From Bolinopsis microptera (taxonomy: Eukaryota > Ctenophora > Tentaculata > Lobata > Bolinopsidae), in contig NC_087074.1 in assembly GCF_026151205.1 (NCBI RefSeq), positions 808,001-872,000 on the forward strand: 64,000 bases of DNA, given 5' to 3'. The position numbers and the translations under genes were made by a program. The notes beneath the pieces were generated by a model that saw only the letters and a program-made list of their open reading frames with translations, made no database searches and had not been told where the DNA came from. Below, piece after piece: positions 58,976 through 64,000 of this stretch (within the stretch, counting starts at the first letter, position 1; the number at the start of each line of letters is the position of its first letter).

Positions 58976-59645
58976 CTTGAAATTGAAAATTAGCTGGGTG
59001 TGCATTTTCCTTTGTCTTACTAACGTGTGTGAGCGCAGTGTAGTGAGAAAGTGTTTTTAACAGATTTATTATTAGACTTAGGATTATGATTTTTAATATA
59101 TTACATTGATATAAGATTTATTTTTGATAGGTACTTAATAAAGTTGATGAATTTCCCTCCCTATTAAAATTTTAAACCCATTTAGTGAAAATTGATAAAC
59201 GAAGATCTAGATATTGATACATATTATAACCAACATTGCTTATATTCTGCCTTGTAAACAAAGAGCAAATCTTCTTAATGCCTTCTTCCTGTCCTAAAAC
59301 TAAAACTTCGTCCTATTAAAGTAAAGGCCAGTTGTTACCACAAGCTATTATACCGTCCCTCTCAAAAACATGCCTCAGCCTCCATCAAAAACAATTTTAG
59401 TTTTCAGTCCTTCTAGTTTCCAAAAATCTACCGAGCTAGTGTTCTGGTGTGCACAAAAGCCCCTAAGCCCGTGCATTCCTTGCCCCCGCTAGCTGCCAGT
59501 CCTTGACAAACTTCCAATAGCAAAGATCAACTAGTCATTTACAAATTGAGCACTATACAATTTTAATTGTTTTAAATATTTGACTTTGTAAAATGAGCTA
59601 AAACATTGATTTATTAGTTTCATTGATTTATTAGTTTCATTGACA
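58976..59645 (+). mobile_element. LINE B 3' UTR inserted in the RT domain of the Penelope-like element
   Basis: The segment resembles 58190-58690: CGTTCTGGTGTGTACAAAAG at 58501 corresponds to TGTTCTGGTGTGCACAAAAG near 59440, both followed by ATTCCTTGCCCC. It ends in a tandem doublet of GATTTATTAGTTTCATT, like the other copy. Its left border has a 22-bp tandem duplication starting CGATTATCTTGAAATTGAAA. Removing it rejoins YLEIE with NWDLLVK. Confidence 0.7.
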
Positions 59646-61044
59646 ACTGGGACTTACTTGTTAAACTCTGGAAACGTTACATCGACGATATTTTTGGTAT
59701 ATGGTCAGGGACAGAAGAAGAGTTCTACGATTTTGTCAAACTACTCAATAGTAAAGCTGCAGCATACGGGATAGAATTCACTGAGGAAATAGGCAGGGAA
59801 CTCAGCTTCCTGGATGTTCTAGTTAAAATAAGGCAGTCAGAGAATGGGACTTTCGGTATAGCGACATCATTATACCAGAAACCAACAGATAACAGATCAT
59901 TTTTACAAAGGAATAGCTACCACCCTCCTCATGTATTCAAAAGCGTCCCGTATTCACAACTACTACGAGCAAGAACCATATGCTCAGACGAGAAAGCATT
60001 TGATAAAGCAGCTAAAGACATAATTTCGGACCTGAAGAAAAGTGGCTATGATGAGCAGGAACTTAAGGTTATCCTAGAAAAGGTGAATTTGGTAGATAGG
60101 AATGAACGTCTGAAACCTAAGAAAACGGTTGTAGAGAAAAAGGAGGAAACCTCTACTAATCTGATACTATCTGCCCAATACTGCAAAGAACTAAAAGACC
60201 TCAGAATGTTCCTAGAATCTAAGAAACAGACTATCGAACACATAATTGGTGAGAACGTATCCATCACTATCGCAAATAGAAGAGGCAGTAACATAAGTGA
60301 CCAACTCTTCAAACGAAGAAAATTCGCCACTACACCAGCAGAATACGTGGAACAGTCTAGAAGAGACAACAACACCTCATCACAAGCATGTAAAAGACCA
60401 AGATGCCTGACTTGCAAACTCACGGAAAACAACGCTGATGGGAAATTTATTGTTAACAATCAGATATGTGAACTAGATATGAGTTTAAATTGTAGTGATG
60501 AGAATGTTATATACGTAGCTCAATGTAAGTTATGTTCGAGTGGCTTCTATTTTGGCCAGACATGGCTACCCCTCAATATACGCATGAATAACCACAGAGC
60601 AGCTTTCAAACCAGAACATTATAATAAGTCATCATTAGCTCTGCACGATGTGCATTATGATATGTTAGATGATAAACTTTCTAGTTTTAACTTTGGGATT
60701 ATCCGCAAATGCAATAGAGATGACCTGAACAGGTATGAGGATATGTTTATCGAGAGATTTAAAGCCAGGATAATTGGTTTAAATAGGAGCAAGGTCAGTG
60801 GCAATTAATGTTATCTTTGGTTCAGGTCACACCTCACGTTCTTTCACTAGGTGTACGGCTATATTTTCCGCTTCCTAGTTCTCACTTTTGTACTCTGAGT
60901 TTACACTTTGGTTTTTTTTCTACCCCATGAGTTTGTAACTTTACTATGGATTTTCAGATTAATTAACCGTATGTTTACTAATATGATAATATGACATATT
61001 CTTCTGATATCAGTTTATTAAATTTTTGACTTCTGCTAGGTGAC

Positions 61045-61105
61045 ACTCCTGTGGATGGCCCTCAAAGGCCGAAACTAGTTGAGTCTTCAGCAGATCACCC
61101 TGGAA
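61045..61105 (+). ncRNA. Degenerate hammerhead-like ribozyme motif
   Basis: GGCC-CTCAAA-GGCC-GAAAC (61057-61075) reproduces stem II and the GAAA core of hammerhead ribozymes. It is followed by a short loop and GTC (61083-61085), a possible cleavage triplet closed by a 2-bp stem III. The CUGAUGA core is degenerate (CTGTGGATG). GGTGA (61039) and TCACC (61095) could form part of stem I. Hammerheads are known in Penelope-like elements, which makes this plausible. Activity is unlikely. Confidence 0.4.
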
Positions 61106-61135
61106 TACGTCGTATCATTTGTTTGATGACACTTA

Positions 61136-61593
61136 ACTAGAATTAGAATTATAATCAAATTTACACAGCAATACAATAAGAATAAAAAATAATTTAAGAA
61201 GCTTCAATCTGCTGTGCAGGACATTCAAGTCAGTCAAAAACTGTTAGCAGAACACCCTTCTAGGGACATAAGGATATAGCATGTAAATTGTAAAACAAAA
61301 TAAGTAATAAATTAATGAGTGGTAAAATAAGATATGATTTAACAGTGAACTGTGGGCATGAAGGTAACAATTAATGTTGAAAATTACATAGATGCCCACT
61401 TTGGAATTTCGTAAGTAATATTATTTACAGTTATACACAGAGAAGTATAGAACAACATTAGAATGGCCATGATAACAAATGGGAACGAATAAAGGAGATG
61501 TTTAAAGTTCTATACTTCTGAAAATAGGTCATATAACGCAGGGGGCCTTTCCACCCGACAAAAACTCCAGCACCTTAAAAATTGTTTCAGTTG
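61136..61593 (-). other. LINE 3' untranslated region (inferred)
   Basis: AT-rich sequence between the stop of the reverse-strand LINE (61594) and the end of the Penelope-like element. No other feature recognised. Confidence 0.4.
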
Positions 61594-63745
61594 TCACATA
61601 GCTAGAGTGTAGAAATAGTCGAAACTATTGTTTATTTCATAGGATGAGACTCCTTGAATTACATCTGACATAAATTTAGATTTCATACATTGTGAGAAAT
61701 TTACACTACATTCTATAGTCCTTATGTTCTCTGGAATTGTATTCCAACATTTTGCACCTAAATATGTAAAGGTTTTGTGTGTTCTGGATTTGTGAATATA
61801 AAGGTTGCACCTCTCAGCATCACGTGATCCTCCGGATACATAAGAAAATTTACCGGTGAATGATGATGGTGCAGCCTCATTAAGAATTTTATACATATAC
61901 GTTGATAGATGGAGTTGTCGTCTTAAGGGGGCCGGGGGGGGGTCTTCATCAAAATTCTCTCGAAATTGACTTTATAGTTGTTTCTGATAGAGGGGAGTGA
62001 TATCTATCAGCTGCTTTTGGTCCCATGGAAAAATATTGTTCCTAGCCAAAATTATCGCCAGTTAAAGGTCAGCGCTTATGTGTAATTGTATTGCGCGAGC
62101 AATTTTCAATCGCGCGCCCTGAAAATCGAGTCTAAAAATCTATCTTCTCCTACATTTTTTGAGCAATCACCCTGAAACTTTCAGGATATGTTCTAGGGAT
62201 CATTTAGAAGATATCTGTCGAGCCGAATTTTGAGATAGGCCTTAGAAAAATTTGTATTCAATTTTGAAAATCTTGGACCTCATTTTTTGACGATTTTTCC
62301 AGGTCCAAGATTTTCAAAATTGAATAAAAAATCTTCTAAGGCCTATCTTAAAATTCGGCTCGACAGATATCTTCTAAATGATCCCTAGAACATATCCTGA
62401 ATGTTTCAGGGTGATTGCTCAAAAAAATGTAGGAGAAGATAGATTTTTAGACTCGATTTTCAGGACGCGCGATTGAAAATCGCTCGCGCAATACAATTAC
62501 ACATAAGCGCTGACCTTTGACTGGCGATAATTTTGGCTAGGAACAGTATTTTTCCATGGGACCAAAAGCAGCTGATAGATATCACTCCCCTCTATCAGAA
62601 ACAACTATAAAATCAATTTCGAGAGAATTTTGATGAAGACCCCCCCCCGGCCCCCTTAAGTGTAAGGGTAACCACTTCATATTTCGATATACATAATTTA
62701 CTGATGGTTCCTGCCAATGAACATCCAGTGCAATTTTTGCTACTTTCTTGTATAATATATCGAGAGAATTAAGTCTGGTTTTGGCAGCCCTAGACCATAT
62801 TATATCCAGGTAGTCAAATTGGGGGAGCATAAGAGCATTTACAAACATTTTTCTATATTTCAGTGGAAGAAGATTTTTCGACCTGTATAATGCCCCTATT
62901 CTTTTAGCAATTTTTGATTTCACATAATCAATATGGTCTTGAAAGTTCAATAAATTGTCTATCATGAGACCTAAATATTTTTGAGATTTAGTTTCTTCTA
63001 TAAAAAGGCATTCTTTTTCCAAATCCAGAGGGATTGACAACGTGTCCAGATTAGGATATCTATCAAATACAATGAATGAAGATTTTGCAGCATTTAGTCT
63101 CAGCTTGTTGATTCTAAGCCATTCATACACAATTTTCATATCCTTGATTACATTTTAATATATGCTTCGGGAAATGTTATCAAAATATAGTGCACTGTCA
63201 TCTGCAAATAAGTAAACAGTAGATTGTGTGCAATTTCTACTGAGATCATTTATGAATAAACTAAATAGAATTGGTCCTAATATGCTACCCTGTGGCACAC
63301 CTGTTTTAACAGGGAGTGATGTGCTTACATTACCACGTATTTTGGTGTGCTGCTTTCTGTCCCCAAGGTAGCTTTGGAACCACTTTATGACAAAGCCATC
63401 AACTCCATAATACTTAAGTTTTTTCAATAAAATATTATGGCTTACTGTGTCAAAGGCCTTTTTAATATCTAAGAATACAATTGCAGGTTTCTTCTGTGAT
63501 TCCTTAGACGTAAATATTTTATCAAATAGATTAAGCATTAGAAAAGTGGTGGAATGATCTTTTCTAAATCCATACTGATTGTTGGTAAGCAGTTTATTTG
63601 TTTCGACATACTCTGTGAGCTGTTGGTTAACAAAATATTCTATGCATTTTCCAAGTAGGGGGAGTATGGATATTGGCCGGTAGTTATTTGGATCATTAGG
63701 GTCACCAGTTTTAAGAATTGATGGTTGATAACTCTTAGCGTCAGG
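61594..63745 (-). pseudogene. LINE (CR1/Jockey-like) reverse transcriptase, 5'-truncated and interrupted
   Basis: Reading down the reverse strand from about 63745: DPNDPNNYRPISILPLLGK, NQYGFRKDHSTTFLML, VFLDIKKAFDTVSHNILL (motif A), GVPQGSILGPILFSLFINDL and YLFADDSALY (the catalytic FADD). One in-frame TAA follows at 63157-63155, then RINKLRLNAAKSSFIVF, QKYLGLMIDNLLNF, LPQFDYLDIIWS and VYRNMKWLPLHLR. There the 729-bp palindrome interrupts. On removing it and one TTAA, the frame continues into RQLHLSTYMYKILNEAA, LGAKCWNTIPENIRT and stop at 61594. The endonuclease domain is absent. A single stop and a clean palindrome insertion mean the copy was young when hit. It is distinct from family B. Confidence 0.9.
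61927..62655. mobile_element. 729-bp palindromic element flanked by TTAA
   Basis: Two arms of about 355 bp are nearly perfect inverse copies, separated by a loop of about 20 bp near 62282-62301. The ends are GGGGGCCGGGGG and its inverse. TTAA flanks it on both sides (61923-61926 and 62656-62659), and its removal restores the LINE reading frame. Duplication of TTAA is the hallmark of piggyBac-type transposition, so this is most likely a piggyBac-mobilised foldback MITE. It has no coding capacity. Its RNA would form a very long hairpin. Confidence 0.9.
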
Positions 63746-63830
63746 GCCTCGGTATTATTTTACATTTGTTTAGCTGACAAGGTTAATTTATAATAAATTA
63801 CTTAACATTTGCACTACAGTGAAGATTGCT

Positions 63831-64000
63831 ATGACCAAGAAGGAAACACAGTACGAGAAATACCTGCGGAATGGAAATGAGATATTTGAAACATACTGTT
63901 CAACTGGAGACAAACATCCCATCATGTTACCCAGAGCTCCTCAACAAAAGTATGTAGACCTTTACCCTGAAGATCAGCCCGGATGTAGTTTTGAAAATGA
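63831..64000 (+). CDS. Partial exon of an unrecognised gene at the right edge
   Basis: From ATG 63831 the frame is open to the window end, encoding MTKKETQYEKYLRNGNEIFE, TYCSTGDKHPIMLPRAPQQK and YVDLYPEDQPGCSFEN. An AG (TTTGCACTACAG) precedes it at about 63808-63819, so it may be an internal exon or begin just after a 5' untranslated exon. Codon content looks protein-like and it does not resemble the neighbouring LINE. No family recognised from 56 residues. Confidence 0.4.
   Translation, partial: MTKKETQYEKYLRNGNEIFETYCSTGDKHPIMLPRAPQQKYVDLYPEDQPGCSFEN

Larger units (their letters stand above)
58698..61135 (+). mobile_element. Penelope-like retroelement (RT plus GIY-YIG-type endonuclease), broken
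   Basis: ALYPSMRQDIVRQSVNAAL (RT motif A region) starts at 58699. A frameshift near 58788 precedes INFCLQNSTLEYRGEFFRAI, KGVPTGGSISRPLADTFLKF and IDYLEIE. After an insertion (58976-59645) the frame continues to 60808: NWDLLVKLWKRYIDDIFGIW with the YIDD catalytic box, ELSFLDVLVKI, SLYQKPTDNRSFLQRNSYHP and a Cys cluster CKRPRCLTCK. The terminal domain YVAQCKLCSSGFYFGQTWLP has the layout of a GIY-YIG nuclease with NNHRAAFK. Penelope-like elements use this pair for target-primed reverse transcription. The element is interrupted twice by LINE B and frameshifted, so it is inactive. The 3' end near 61135 carries a hammerhead-like motif. Confidence 0.85.

Overview
This is eukaryotic, animal DNA. It is AT-rich, with split genes on GT-AG introns, long gene-free stretches, many tandem and foldback repeats, and decayed LINE, Penelope-like and hAT elements. 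Three conserved animal genes can be assembled exon by exon with every reading frame closing: GID4, mitochondrial EF-Tu (TUFM) and the pseudokinase SCYL3. The repeat content and the secreted mucin-like C-type lectin suggest an invertebrate, possibly a cnidarian. That placement is inference.

Layout. 1-17.1 kb holds no gene I can support: AT-rich DNA, a 20-bp minisatellite (6.07-6.95 kb), a GA microsatellite (10.7 kb), a 12-bp minisatellite (15 kb) and small foldbacks. 17.16-22.35 kb (+) is a ten-exon gene for a secreted, Ser/Thr-rich repeat protein with a coiled coil and a C-terminal C-type lectin domain. 22.4-31 kb is transposon territory: two copies of a retroelement C-terminal ORF in opposite orientations, one split by an hAT element that itself carries a LINE piece, then a broken ZMYM1/DUF4371-type hAT transposase gene. 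31.8-34.1 kb (+) is a BTB-domain gene in one coding exon.

35.4-40.5 kb (+) is GID4, whose intron 4 carries a 185-bp satellite in inverted orientation. 41.2-46.0 kb (-) is TUFM in 11 exons, convergent with GID4. The acceptor of its exon 9 lies in a tandem repeat that copies the splice site five times in frame. 47.1-50.65 kb (-) is SCYL3 in two exons. 51.0-52.6 kb (-) is an unrecognised acidic protein gene with an apparent one-base frameshift and a possible tail-anchor exon.

52.8-63.75 kb is again transposons: an intact-ended hAT MITE, a GC-rich composite repeat shared in reverse with 24 kb, LINE 3' fragments, a Penelope-like element (reverse transcriptase plus GIY-YIG-type nuclease) broken by LINE insertions, and a LINE interrupted exactly at TTAA by a 729-bp palindrome. 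A partial exon runs off the right edge.

The host genes do not form one pathway: GID4 is the substrate receptor of the CTLH ubiquitin ligase, TUFM acts in mitochondrial translation, and SCYL3 is a membrane-associated pseudokinase scaffold. No dedicated new multi-gene system is evident. The most unusual structures are the tandem in-frame splice acceptors in TUFM, the TTAA-flanked palindrome, and the nested transposons whose target duplications are still readable.
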